From Ignavibacteriales bacterium (GTDB lineage Bacteria > Bacteroidota > Ignavibacteria > T3Sed10-11), in assembly GCA_003568415.1 (NCBI GenBank), contig PWXV01000199.1, positions 1-38,181 of the forward strand: a stretch of DNA of 38,181 bases, read 5' to 3'. Below the pieces are notes generated by a model. The model had not been told where the DNA came from, did not search any database, and saw only the letters and a list, made by a program, of their open reading frames with translations. Every line of letters starts with the position of its first letter. Position 1 is the stretch's first letter. The translations under genes and the position numbers were made by a program. Shown here one piece after another: positions 1-8,160 of this stretch.

Positions 1-51
1 ATAAATAAAATAAATTATTAAGTAAATCGATTTCGCTTCAATAAACACCTC

Positions 52-86
52 CCGCCCTGTCGATACTATTTTGGCAGGGCGGTTTT
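52..86 (+). terminator. Rho-independent terminator of an upstream gene
   Basis: An 8-bp perfect stem (ccgccctg / cagggcgg) with a 15-nt loop is followed directly by TTTT. It probably ends transcription of a plus-strand gene lying left of the window, because no open frame precedes it here. The rest of 1-123 is AT-rich and shows no gene. Confidence 0.75.
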
Positions 87-123
87 GTAAGAATACGTCA
101 ATGAACAGAAGAAGAGTGATGCT

Positions 124-1575
124 ATGAAAAAATATAAATCTATGAAAAGATTGATAATCGGGACGACCCTCCTGGTACTGCTAATAATGCCCAAATTAGA
201 AGCACAATTTCTCGAGGATGCGTTACGTCTTGATTACGGGATGCTCGGAAGTGGTGCCCGTTCACTCTCAATGGGTACCGCATATCTTGCAGTTGCCGAT
301 GACTTCAGTGCAACATTTTATAATCCTGCCGGTCTTGCACAAATGAGGCAGTTTGAAATCTCAGGCGGACTGCGTCACACAAATTTCCGCAACGACGCAT
401 TCTATCTCGGATCAACGAACGACTACAGAGCTTCTAAAACGAATTTAGATAATCTCGGAATTGTTATCCCCGTACCGACTATCCAGGGAAGTTTGACGTT
501 TGCGATCGGTTATAACAGGGTAAATGATTTAACCCAGGTTAGTTCGTTCGACGGATTCAATGAATCCGACTCGATCATTCCCGACCTCTTCTTAAGCAGA
601 GATGAAATGTCTTATTTCTTATTCTTATCAGATGAAACCGGAGCTACTCCCTTTATGGGTGATCTTCAACAATATGGTACCCAGGAGGAATTCGGTTCGA
701 TAAATAACTGGAGTTTTTCCGGCGGTATCGAGGTTGTACCTAACTTCTTTCTCGGCACGACGCTCAATTTAATTTCAGGTAGTTATCGTCATACATTTAC
801 GTTCGAAGAAGTAGATATATTCAACGTGTATGATACATTTCCGGATGACCTTGAATATCTGTTCGTCGAGGATAACATCGATGCACGGATATCAGGATTC
901 AATGCTATCTTTGGCGGATTATTTAAAGCCGGCAATATTATAAGGTTCGGAGCAACCATTCAAACACCGACACGATATTCTATTGAAGAAGATTACACAA
1001 CCTTTGGACAAAGTAGATTTACAACTCCGGATGAAGACGGATTTAACTCCTATGAAGATGAATTCGACGCATTTATTGATTACGATGTCTCTACACCATG
1101 GAAATTCGGTGTGGGGGCGGCAGTGAGTTTGGTTGGGTTAACCGTATCGGCAGCTGTAGACTATCAGGATTGGACGCAGCTTGAATTTCGAAATGCACCA
1201 AGTGAAGTAATGGCGATAAACCGAACGATACGTGAAAGATTAGAACCGACAACCAATTTACGCACAGGAGCAGAATTTAACCTCCCTATCATCCCGCTTG
1301 CCGTCCGCGGCGGATTCATTTATCAACCAACACCCTATAAAGACGCTCCGTCGGAACTTAACCGTAAATATTTAACCGGAGGTATCGGTGTTCGGGTCCA
1401 GGATGCAATTTATTTGGACCTTGCAATAACACGAGGTTTCTGGGAATCGGATCTTACTATCTATGATTACGATATATGGAACGAGAATCAGAACCGATGG
1501 CAGCCGGTTACCCGCATTGTGAATGAAGATATCACGAAAAATTCTGTTACTTTCTCTTTCCGTTACAGGTTTTAA
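124..1575 (+). CDS. PorV/FadL-like outer-membrane beta-barrel protein
   Basis: Predicted outer-membrane protein of the OmpP1/FadL/PorV type. A basic start (MKKYKSMKR), a hydrophobic stretch and an Ala-Gln junction near residue 27 form a signal peptide. The mature N-terminus contains GSGARSLSMGTAYLAVADD and then FYNPAGLAQ. This arrangement is typical of the PorV/PorQ and UPF0164 group, where the motif opens a FadL-like barrel. Alternating-residue strands follow, and the protein ends in an aromatic residue (FSFRYRF), as outer-membrane barrels usually do. In T9SS organisms PorV shuttles secreted proteins, but no other T9SS gene is visible, so a T9SS role is only a possibility. The second Met (residue 7) could also be the start. 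A hairpin follows the stop. Confidence 0.8.
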   Translation: MKKYKSMKRLIIGTTLLVLLIMPKLEAQFLEDALRLDYGMLGSGARSLSMGTAYLAVADDFSATFYNPAGLAQMRQFEISGGLRHTNFRNDAFYLGSTNDYRASKTNLDNLGIVIPVPTIQGSLTFAIGYNRVNDLTQVSSFDGFNESDSIIPDLFLSRDEMSYFLFLSDETGATPFMGDLQQYGTQEEFGSINNWSFSGGIEVVPNFFLGTTLNLISGSYRHTFTFEEVDIFNVYDTFPDDLEYLFVEDNIDARISGFNAIFGGLFKAGNIIRFGATIQTPTRYSIEEDYTTFGQSRFTTPDEDGFNSYEDEFDAFIDYDVSTPWKFGVGAAVSLVGLTVSAAVDYQDWTQLEFRNAPSEVMAINRTIRERLEPTTNLRTGAEFNLPIIPLAVRGGFIYQPTPYKDAPSELNRKYLTGGIGVRVQDAIYLDLAITRGFWESDLTIYDYDIWNENQNRWQPVTRIVNEDITKNSVTFSFRYRF

Positions 1576-1588
1576 GCTACTATAACGA

Positions 1589-1618
1589 ACGGGCATCGGA
1601 TATAAATCCGGTGCCCGT
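1589..1618 (+). terminator. Hairpin after the outer-membrane protein gene
   Basis: A 12-bp stem with one G-T wobble (acgggcatcgga / tccggtgcccgt) and a 6-nt loop lies 13 bases after the stop of the barrel gene. No strong T-run follows, so it is a weak intrinsic terminator or an mRNA 3'-end stabiliser. Confidence 0.55.
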
Positions 1619-1711
1619 ATTGAACTGTTTCCTACCTCCTATTATCTTGAATACCTCACTGCTTTTCAGTAAATTGAAATTTCAGCATTATCTTTCATCC
1701 AGAGAATTACT

Positions 1712-4126
1712 ATGTTTTCTAAAAAGAGAATATTTATTGGAATAACCGGCACGCTTATTGTCGTTCTGATAGCCGGATTTTTATTCGTCAGACATCTAAT
1801 TACCCGGTCATTTCCCGATTACGAAGCGTCTTATACGAGCACACAAATAAGTCAACCGATTTCGATCTATCGCGACGAATACGGCGTGCCGCGCATTGAA
1901 GCTGCAACTGAAGACGATGCATATTTTGCCGTCGGGGTCGCACACGCACAAGACCGGTTATGGCAGATGGAAATAACCAGACGCGCCGGCCTGGGACAAC
2001 TTGCAGAAATTTTAGGAAGAGATGTACTTGATATCGATAAATTATTCAGGACACTCGGTTTTGAAAACATCATTAACGAGACGCTTGAAGAAATACCCGA
2101 TGAATTTAAGAATATTCTTGAAAGATATGCTGCAGGTGTCAATTACGTGATTGAATCAACAAAAGGAAAATATCCGGTCGAATTCGATATACTTCAGTAT
2201 GAACCGGAGCCGTGGGAACCTGCGCATAGTTTAATTATCGGAAAGTTAATGGCCTGGGAATTGAATCTATCCTGGCGTACAAATATTGCATTGGGACAGG
2301 TAGTCGAACAGGTCGATTTTGAGCTTGCAATAGAAGCGATCCCCGGATATCCTCCCGATGCTCCTCTGACAATACCTGAAGAACTCCGCGACAGGAGGTT
2401 CACAGAAGCAATGCGTGAAATACGGAAAATTGATTCGAAGTATCGTACTCTTGCCGGGATTCAGGGAACACACATTGGCAGTAATAGCTGGGTTGTAAGC
2501 GGTAAGCATACCGCAAGCGGAAAACCGATGCTTGCAAACGACCCTCACCTCGGTTTAGCGGCTCCTTCCCGTTGGTATGAATTAAGCATGCATGCAGGTA
2601 ATGATCTTACAGTTGGTGGGATGACGCTTCCCGGTGCACCCGTAGTGGTGATAGGAAGGAACAACGCAATCGCCTGGGGATTAACCAATGTAATGGCAGA
2701 TGACGCCGATTTTTATTTGGAAGATATCGATACATCAGCAACACCCCGTTACCGGCTCGATAACGAATGGATTGATCTGCAGTTACGGCAGGAGGAAATA
2801 TTTATTAAAGATGAAAGTCCGGTGACGCTAAATATTTACTCAACACATCGTGGACCGCTGGTGCAATCGGTGCTTGGTGTCGAACCCGGGAAATGGGAGG
2901 ATCAGCCGGTCAGCATGCGCTGGACCGGATTCGAGGTAACGAATGAACTGGAAGCACTCTATGGTGTAAACAAAGCGACCACATACCAACAATTCCGTGA
3001 AAGCCTACGTAATTTTTCGGCACCGGGTCAGAATTTTATCTATGCTGATACAGCAGGTAATATCGGATATTTTGCGGCCGCCCGTTTACCTGTTCGCCCT
3101 CACGGCAACCCGATACTGCCGTTTGCCGGATGGGATAGCCAGTATGATTGGACGGGTTATGTTCCCTTTGATGAACTACCGGAGCTTTATAATCCGCCGA
3201 ATGGTATTATAGCGAATGCAAATAATAAGATTATTGACGATACCTATCCTCATTATATAGGCTCGCTGTGGGAACACCCGTCACGAATACAACGAATACT
3301 CGAAATGCTCGAAGACAATCAGACTTTCCTTGTAAGCGATTTTCAAAGAATGCAAAACGATTATATTTCACATCACGCCCGTGATATTGTCCCATATATC
3401 CTGCAGGCATATGAGGATATAACAATTGATGATGATGACATCAGCCGGACACTGAGTTACTTCAGAAACTGGGATTTTTATTTTGGAGTTGAGGATGTTC
3501 CAACTGCAATTTTCAATGTCTTCTGGATGAAAATGATAACCAATACTTTCGAGCCGCGTATGGGCGAAGCACTTTTCACTGAATACATTTCACTAGGCAA
3601 TATCCCGACCAGAGCACTCAGTGAATTATTAACCACTCCGGATTCAGAGTGGTTTGAGAACCCTGCGACGAGGCGACGTGAAAATCGCGATGAGGTGATC
3701 AGAAAGAGTCTTGATGATGCTCTACAATATTTGCGGGAAAAACTTGGCGATGATATGCGCACCTGGCGATGGGGCGCAATCCACACTGTTACCTTTGAAC
3801 ACATCTTTGGGAATCATTCTCCCATCGATAGAGTAGTCAATATCGGTCCTTTTCCGGTCGGTGGCTCTGCCACCACAGTTAATAAGGGTGAGTATTTTTT
3901 ATTTGATCCATATGAAACAATTGTCGGTGCTTCGATGCGATTCATTGTAGATATGGATGACCCGGCGATTGCATACACCGTTATACCGACCGGGCAATCG
4001 GGCCAACCACTCCATCGACATTATAAAGATCAAACTCAATTATGGCTTGATGGCCGGTATAAAACTACATCGCTTTTTCAAGAACCCGGTTTAGAATACA
4101 AACGGATGCACATACTTCCAGAATAA
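1712..4126 (+). CDS. Penicillin acylase family protein (Ntn hydrolase)
   Basis: Amidase of the penicillin acylase (S45) family, which cleaves amide bonds in N-acyl compounds such as beta-lactams or acyl-homoserine lactones. The true substrate cannot be read from sequence. A transmembrane segment or uncleaved signal at residues 8-27 places it in the periplasm or on the membrane. The alpha part contains SIYRDEYGVPRI and AHAQDRLWQME. A spacer then leads to GSNSWVVSG, whose first serine (about Ser257) is the expected autoproteolytic cut site and N-terminal nucleophile of the beta subunit. The following GKPMLANDPHL block and WGLTNVMADDADFY are also family hallmarks. The 804-aa length is normal for the precursor. 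Only 15 bases separate it from the sirtuin gene, so co-transcription is likely. Confidence 0.9.
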   Translation: MFSKKRIFIGITGTLIVVLIAGFLFVRHLITRSFPDYEASYTSTQISQPISIYRDEYGVPRIEAATEDDAYFAVGVAHAQDRLWQMEITRRAGLGQLAEILGRDVLDIDKLFRTLGFENIINETLEEIPDEFKNILERYAAGVNYVIESTKGKYPVEFDILQYEPEPWEPAHSLIIGKLMAWELNLSWRTNIALGQVVEQVDFELAIEAIPGYPPDAPLTIPEELRDRRFTEAMREIRKIDSKYRTLAGIQGTHIGSNSWVVSGKHTASGKPMLANDPHLGLAAPSRWYELSMHAGNDLTVGGMTLPGAPVVVIGRNNAIAWGLTNVMADDADFYLEDIDTSATPRYRLDNEWIDLQLRQEEIFIKDESPVTLNIYSTHRGPLVQSVLGVEPGKWEDQPVSMRWTGFEVTNELEALYGVNKATTYQQFRESLRNFSAPGQNFIYADTAGNIGYFAAARLPVRPHGNPILPFAGWDSQYDWTGYVPFDELPELYNPPNGIIANANNKIIDDTYPHYIGSLWEHPSRIQRILEMLEDNQTFLVSDFQRMQNDYISHHARDIVPYILQAYEDITIDDDDISRTLSYFRNWDFYFGVEDVPTAIFNVFWMKMITNTFEPRMGEALFTEYISLGNIPTRALSELLTTPDSEWFENPATRRRENRDEVIRKSLDDALQYLREKLGDDMRTWRWGAIHTVTFEHIFGNHSPIDRVVNIGPFPVGGSATTVNKGEYFLFDPYETIVGASMRFIVDMDDPAIAYTVIPTGQSGQPLHRHYKDQTQLWLDGRYKTTSLFQEPGLEYKRMHILPE

Positions 4127-4141
4127 AACTGAGGCATAACC

Positions 4142-4909
4142 ATGGTCACTGAAACTATACCTGATATTGTCAACGAAAAATTAAAACAGGCACGAACTGT
4201 CGGAGCTTTTACCGGTGCCGGGATATCTGCCGAAAGTAATATACCTACATTTCGGGGAGACGAGGGATTGTGGACGAAGTTTAAACCTGAGGAGCTTGCA
4301 AATTTTAATGCATTTATGAAAAATCCTGATCTTGTGTGGGAATGGTATTCGGCACGGAAAAAAATAATCCACGAGGCACAACCGAATCCCGGTCATCGTG
4401 CCCTTGCAGAACTTGAAGAACTTGTCGATGAAGTAATAATTGTCACACAAAATATCGATAACCTGCACCGCCGGGCAGGCAGTACACGGGTACACGAACT
4501 CCATGGCAACATAGAACGAAATTATTGTATCAAATGCGGTGAAAATTACACAGACGATGCAATCCTGGCAGGTGAACTGCCACCGAAATGTTCAAAATGT
4601 GGTGGACTTGTTCGTCCCGATGTCGTGTGGTTCGGTGAATATTTACCGCAGGATGAATTCACAGCATCAGAGGAAGCTGCTCAACGGTCGGATGTGTTCT
4701 TCTCGCTCGGGACATCTGCAATTGTATATCCGGCAGCATCTATCCCGCAGCTTGCAAAATATGCCGGGGCATTTCTTATTGAAATTAATCCCGAAACTAC
4801 TCCCCTTTCAGATATCGCCGATGTAACTATTCTCGGTAAAACGGGAGCGATCTTACCGGAAATAGTCAACAATCTCAGATCAATTAAATCGGAGGGAAAA
4901 AACGATTGA
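4142..4909 (+). CDS. cobB: NAD-dependent protein deacylase, Sir2 family
   Basis: Sirtuin that removes acyl groups from lysines using NAD+, giving nicotinamide and O-acyl-ADP-ribose in the cytoplasm. The NAD loop is GAFTGAGISAESNIPTFRG (residues 21-39). TQNIDNLH begins at 102, the catalytic His is H121 in ELHGN, and the zinc cysteines are C129, C132, C150 and C153. Y69 and R72 (WYSAR) match the Tyr-x-x-Arg pair of SIRT5/CobB-type sirtuins that accept succinyl- or malonyl-lysine, so desuccinylase activity is plausible. The 255-aa length is usual. Its TGA overlaps the TTG start of pyk by 4 bases, suggesting translational coupling to a glycolytic enzyme. Confidence 0.93.
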   Translation: MVTETIPDIVNEKLKQARTVGAFTGAGISAESNIPTFRGDEGLWTKFKPEELANFNAFMKNPDLVWEWYSARKKIIHEAQPNPGHRALAELEELVDEVIIVTQNIDNLHRRAGSTRVHELHGNIERNYCIKCGENYTDDAILAGELPPKCSKCGGLVRPDVVWFGEYLPQDEFTASEEAAQRSDVFFSLGTSAIVYPAASIPQLAKYAGAFLIEINPETTPLSDIADVTILGKTGAILPEIVNNLRSIKSEGKND

Positions 4910-6336
4910 AGAAATCCAAAAAAATCACCTTTACGCGCACAAAAATCGTATGCACTATCGGACCCGCAACAGAAACACCTGCGATGTTAAAAAAATTGAT
5001 CAAAGAAGGGATGAGTGCAGCACGGCTTAATTTTTCACACGGTTCGCACGAAGGCCATATAAAAATGGTAAAAAATATCAAAAAGGTTTCGGAGAAACTT
5101 CACACCCATATCCCCATCATACAAGATCTCCAGGGCCCGAAGATCCGTGTTGGCAATTTGGCGGAACCTGAAATAATGCTACGAAAAGGAAATAAGATCC
5201 GGATAACAACAAAAAACATTAAAGGAACTCCTGAGGTTATTCCGACTACCTATAAAAATTTACCGAAGGATGTCAAAAAGAATAGTACTATCCTTCTCGA
5301 TGACGGATTGATTCGATTAGTAGTAGAACGAATTGAGGGGAATGAAGTACTATGCAGAATTACAAACGGAGGCATACTGAGACCAAATAAAGGAATTAAC
5401 TTGCCGGGTGTTTCTATCAGTTCGCCATCACTGACCAGGAAAGACCGAGAAGACCTGAAATTAGGTTTAGCTCTCGGTGTAGATTATGTAGCGCTTTCAT
5501 TTGTTCGGTCACCCAATGATATTCGCCAGCTAAGGCGAGCTATGACACAATACGGGAAAGTAGTACCGATCATTGCAAAGATTGAAAAGAGTGAAGCTGT
5601 CGATGAAATTGAAGATGTTATACGGGAAGCGGATGCAATTATGGTAGCACGTGGCGATCTCGGTGTTGAAGTGCCGAGTGAGGATGTGCCGCTCATTCAG
5701 AAAATGATTATAAACAAATGTAATCGAATCGGTAAACCGGTAATCACCGCTACACAGATGCTGGAATCAATGATCAGTAACCCGACAGCTACCCGTGCCG
5801 AAACAAGTGACGTCGCAAATGCCGTCCTCGATGGCACCGATGCTGTTATGTTAAGTGGTGAAACTTCCATCGGAAAATTTCCGGTAGCTGCCGTTCAAAC
5901 TATGTCAAACGTTGTAAATAAGGTGGAAGATGCATTGAAATTCAGCTATAGACAGCATCGTGAATTGCAAAGCGAACTTGCTGCCGAAGCAATCGGCAGA
6001 GCTGCCTGCGTATTATCTGAGCAGGTCGGGGCGGCTGCAATTGTCCCGGTGACGCACGGAGGTACAACCGCACGAATACTGGCAAAGTATCGTCCCCGGG
6101 CAATAATTATGGCAGTGACGGCAAATCAAGAAACAGCACGCCGGTTAAATCTTGTATGGGGAGTACGTTCAATTTTAATCTCTCGATTGACCGATACCGA
6201 TACTACCCTTGAAAATATTGAACACGAAATTTCAGATTCCAAATTAGTGAAGAAAGGAAACTATGTTGTATATACAGCAGGTATGCCTATGCGGATAATG
6301 GGAAAAACTAATATGCTTAAGGTAAGTAAAATCTAA
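4906..6336 (+). CDS. pyk: Pyruvate kinase
   Basis: Converts phosphoenolpyruvate plus ADP to pyruvate plus ATP, the last step of glycolysis. The N-terminal TKIVCTIGPATE block, the middle MVARGDLGVE block with the preceding IAKIEK lysine, and TATQMLESM are diagnostic. At 476 aa it is the standard length and lacks the extra C-terminal PEP-utiliser domain of Bacillus-type enzymes. The start is TTG at 4906, preceded by a strong GGAGG at 4891-4895. The first ATG would remove the conserved N-terminus, so the TTG start is well supported. The start overlaps the sirtuin stop (TTGA). The window also encodes pyruvate phosphate dikinase, which can run the opposite reaction. Confidence 0.96.
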   Translation: MKKSKKITFTRTKIVCTIGPATETPAMLKKLIKEGMSAARLNFSHGSHEGHIKMVKNIKKVSEKLHTHIPIIQDLQGPKIRVGNLAEPEIMLRKGNKIRITTKNIKGTPEVIPTTYKNLPKDVKKNSTILLDDGLIRLVVERIEGNEVLCRITNGGILRPNKGINLPGVSISSPSLTRKDREDLKLGLALGVDYVALSFVRSPNDIRQLRRAMTQYGKVVPIIAKIEKSEAVDEIEDVIREADAIMVARGDLGVEVPSEDVPLIQKMIINKCNRIGKPVITATQMLESMISNPTATRAETSDVANAVLDGTDAVMLSGETSIGKFPVAAVQTMSNVVNKVEDALKFSYRQHRELQSELAAEAIGRAACVLSEQVGAAAIVPVTHGGTTARILAKYRPRAIIMAVTANQETARRLNLVWGVRSILISRLTDTDTTLENIEHEISDSKLVKKGNYVVYTAGMPMRIMGKTNMLKVSKI

Positions 6337-6354
6337 CAATCTATGAGCTTCGAA

Positions 6355-6485
6355 GCTGTCCAAAATGTTGATCGGGACTACTGTCATTCTGATCAGTCTT
6401 AGTACAAGAAGAATCTCGTTTAAAATCGGCAATACAATCTTTCGCTTCGCTGCCGATGACATGTAGCCGGGACTTTTTGGACAGC
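6355..6485. repeat. Small intergenic palindromic element (MITE-like)
   Basis: An 11-bp perfect terminal inverted repeat, gctgtccaaaa (6355-6365) and ttttggacagc (6475-6485), encloses about 110 bp with no credible gene. The inside carries tgtcattctga, agaatctcgttt and gatgacatg. These recall the TGTCATTCTGAG...GAATCTCG intergenic repeats common in many bacterial genomes. The element fills nearly the whole gap between the convergent pyk and osmC-like genes and could also end transcription from both sides. No other copy occurs in this window, so its repeat nature is inferred. Confidence 0.6.
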
Positions 6486-6498
6486 CCCGCTCATACAT

Positions 6499-6957
6499 CT
6501 ACTGTACGCGTATTTCAGGTTCTACATCAACACTCGCTTTAATAGAATTTGCGATCAAACATTTCTCATGTGCACTGTGCACTATTTCTTTTGCTTGCTC
6601 CACCGCCTCTTCCGATTCTACCGTTATTTCAGGTTTCAGTACGACATGGGTAAATCTGTAACTACCGTCAACAAACTCCAGCTTTCCCTCTGCTTTACTT
6701 TCGTACGATATAAACGGTAATTGCTTACGATAAGCAAACGCCAGAAATGTAGTCATTGTGCATGCCTCAACCGCCGCAACGAAGAGGTCTTCCGGTGTCC
6801 ATACCCCTTCTTCTCCCTTAAATTCAGGAGGACTTGCAACCCTGAAATCCGGCTTGCCCTCTGAATGTATCATGCCTGCACGCTCTTCAATCCATTTTAA
6901 ATTGGTTTGATATGTAAATGTTTTATATTTAGGTTTTGGCTCTTGTACATCATTCAT
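6499..6957 (-). CDS. OsmC/Ohr family protein (first copy in window)
   Basis: OsmC-like thiol peroxidase family protein of 152 aa. Members reduce organic hydroperoxides through two redox cysteines in the cytoplasm. Here the pair is C66 (VEACTMTTFL) and C133 (HEKCLIANS), both at family positions. The TPEDLFVAAVEAC block is characteristic. It is the last gene of a three-gene operon (osmC-like, trxA, osmC-like), 13 bases downstream of trxA. Thioredoxin could be its reductant, although known Ohr/OsmC proteins often use lipoyl partners. The operon is preceded by the ECF-type promoter at 7848-7876. The substrate is unknown. Confidence 0.9.
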   Translation of the reverse strand: MNDVQEPKPKYKTFTYQTNLKWIEERAGMIHSEGKPDFRVASPPEFKGEEGVWTPEDLFVAAVEACTMTTFLAFAYRKQLPFISYESKAEGKLEFVDGSYRFTHVVLKPEITVESEEAVEQAKEIVHSAHEKCLIANSIKASVDVEPEIRVQ

Positions 6958-6970
6958 AATAGAATCCTTA

Positions 6971-7312
6971 TTAATTGTTTACCGTCTGAAGATGCTCTTC
7001 GAGTTTCCCAGCCAGCATCTTTTTCGGGACAGCACCGATCACCGCATCTACCAGCTCGCCGTCTTTAAAGATACCAAGTGTTGGAATGCTCATAATTCCG
7101 TAACGGGCGGCAGTTTGACCATTCTCATCGGTATTCACTTTCACAAACTTGAATTTACCTTCATATTCCTGTGCCAGTTCTTCAATTACAGGGGCGACTA
7201 TACGACACGGTCCGCACCATGGCGCCCAGAAATCTACAAGGACAGGTATATTGGACTCAAGCACTTCATTTTGAAAGGTTGCATCTGTACCTTCAAATAC
7301 ATTCTTACTCAT
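6971..7312 (-). CDS. trxA: Thioredoxin
   Basis: Small cytoplasmic dithiol reductase of 113 aa. The active site is WAPWCGPCR, with C33 and C36, and the cis-proline is P77 in IMSIPTL; both are canonical for thioredoxin 1. It lies between two OsmC-like genes with 13-base gaps on each side, so all three are almost certainly one transcript. This context suggests it recycles oxidised peroxidases or repairs protein disulfides during thiol stress. It may also reduce the nearby zinc-binding anti-sigma factor, giving feedback, by analogy with the SigR/RsrA/thioredoxin loop of Streptomyces. That loop is inferred, not shown. Confidence 0.96.
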   Translation of the reverse strand: MSKNVFEGTDATFQNEVLESNIPVLVDFWAPWCGPCRIVAPVIEELAQEYEGKFKFVKVNTDENGQTAARYGIMSIPTLGIFKDGELVDAVIGAVPKKMLAGKLEEHLQTVNN

Positions 7313-7325
7313 ATTATAACTCCTT

Positions 7326-7796
7326 TCAGTTATTACTATCTGCGGTTTGTTCGACTGTTTCCTTTATACGATCCGCCGGTTCAATCCTGTATGAATGGGA
7401 TAATTTGACCGTCGGCTCTACCATCGCTGAAACACCGCAGTATTTTGTTATTGATAATTCAATTGCTTTTTCAATATCTCTTTCATTCAGATCATCACCG
7501 TAAAAAACATACTCCATATGAACTTCCGTAAAAATCCGTGGATGTTCATCGCGTTCTTTTGCACGGAGATGAATCTCATAATGTTTTACATCAATCCGCT
7601 TTTTCTGCAAAATTGAAACAACATCACTGGAAGTACATCCGCCGACAGCAAACAATAACAGTTCCTTCGGACTTGCACCTGCTCCGTGTCCGCCGGCTTT
7701 TGGTTTTGTATCCATTATTACCCAGTGATTCGAATCAGATTTTGCCGCATAGGTATTTCCTTTAATCTGCACAACAGTTGCTTTTTTTTCAGTCAT
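7326..7796 (-). CDS. OsmC family protein (second copy in window)
   Basis: OsmC-like protein of 156 aa from a different subgroup than the 6499 copy. It has [19 protein letters not shown] with C54, and KYCGVSAM with C120, so both redox cysteines are kept. The [15 protein letters not shown] pattern resembles YhfA-type OsmC proteins. It is the first gene of the osmC-trxA-osmC operon. A good AAGGAT ribosome site lies before the ATG. An ECF-type promoter sequence about 50 bases upstream (7848-7876) is shared exactly with the sigma gene, so it is probably controlled by that sigma factor. Confidence 0.9.
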   Translation of the reverse strand: MTEKKATVVQIKGNTYAAKSDSNHWVIMDTKPKAGGHGAGASPKELLLFAVGGCTSSDVVSILQKKRIDVKHYEIHLRAKERDEHPRIFTEVHMEYVFYGDDLNERDIEKAIELSITKYCGVSAMVEPTVKLSHSYRIEPADRIKETVEQTADSNN

Positions 7797-7847
7797 TTTA
7801 TCCTTCTAAATACTACTTATATATTCCTGTTTTTTACATTCATTATA

Positions 7848-7876
7848 TTAGATGCACGCTTTTGGGAAAGGATTCA
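7848..7876 (-). promoter_or_regulatory. ECF-type promoter before the osmC-trxA-osmC operon
   Basis: Read on the minus strand: TGAATCCTTT, ten bases, TGCATCTAA. The two blocks and the 10-base spacer match exactly the element before the ECF sigma gene (8722-8750), while the spacer bases differ. That pattern is expected of two promoters recognised by the same sigma factor. The -10-like block ends about 50 bases before the ATG at 7796, leaving a leader of about 40-45 bases with a ribosome site. The same 7797-7902 gap shows no terminator, so readthrough from the sigma operon is also possible. Confidence 0.72.
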
Positions 7877-7902
7877 GAAAATTCCGGTACTATAAGGCTA
7901 AT

Positions 7903-8160
7903 TTATTTTCCGGATTCCGGGGATTGACCTTTACGGATTATTTCATCAATAGACAGTTTAGCTGAACCTGATGGACGTGGGGATGGGTATTCCCTATAGA
8001 GGTCTATTGTTGTTTTTAAGCTTTTTAAGTAGGATGTACATTCGGGGCACTCATTAAGATGCAGTTTAATTGCTCTGCAATTCGGCGAATTTATATCCTC
8101 ATCGAGGTTATCACAAATATGCTCGTGGACCTCTTCACAAGTTACTGTCTGCTCTTTCAT
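7903..8160 (-). CDS. Zinc-binding (ZAS) anti-sigma factor
   Basis: An 85-aa soluble protein with the zinc-binding anti-sigma motif H-x3-C-x2-C (HLNECPEC, H34, C38, C41), preceded by C8, C16 and C28. There is no transmembrane helix, so it resembles cytoplasmic redox sensors such as RsrA or ChrR-type ZAS proteins. These bind the ECF sigma factor until zinc loss or disulfide formation frees it. Its ATG overlaps the sigma stop (ATGA, 8157-8160), the usual coupled pairing of sigma and cognate anti-sigma. The extra cysteines and the nearby thioredoxin and OsmC genes suggest it senses thiol oxidation; this is inferred. Confidence 0.88.
   Translation of the reverse strand: MKEQTVTCEEVHEHICDNLDEDINSPNCRAIKLHLNECPECTSYLKSLKTTIDLYREYPSPRPSGSAKLSIDEIIRKGQSPESGK

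Noticed and set aside
124-1575. Full type IX secretion locus
   Set aside because: Only one PorV/FadL-like protein is present; no PorU, Spr/Gld genes or C-terminal sorting domains are visible in the window.
6992-7503. 138-aa and 110-aa plus-strand ORFs over trxA and osmC
   Set aside because: They are antisense to thioredoxin and OsmC, which have clear active-site motifs on the minus strand.
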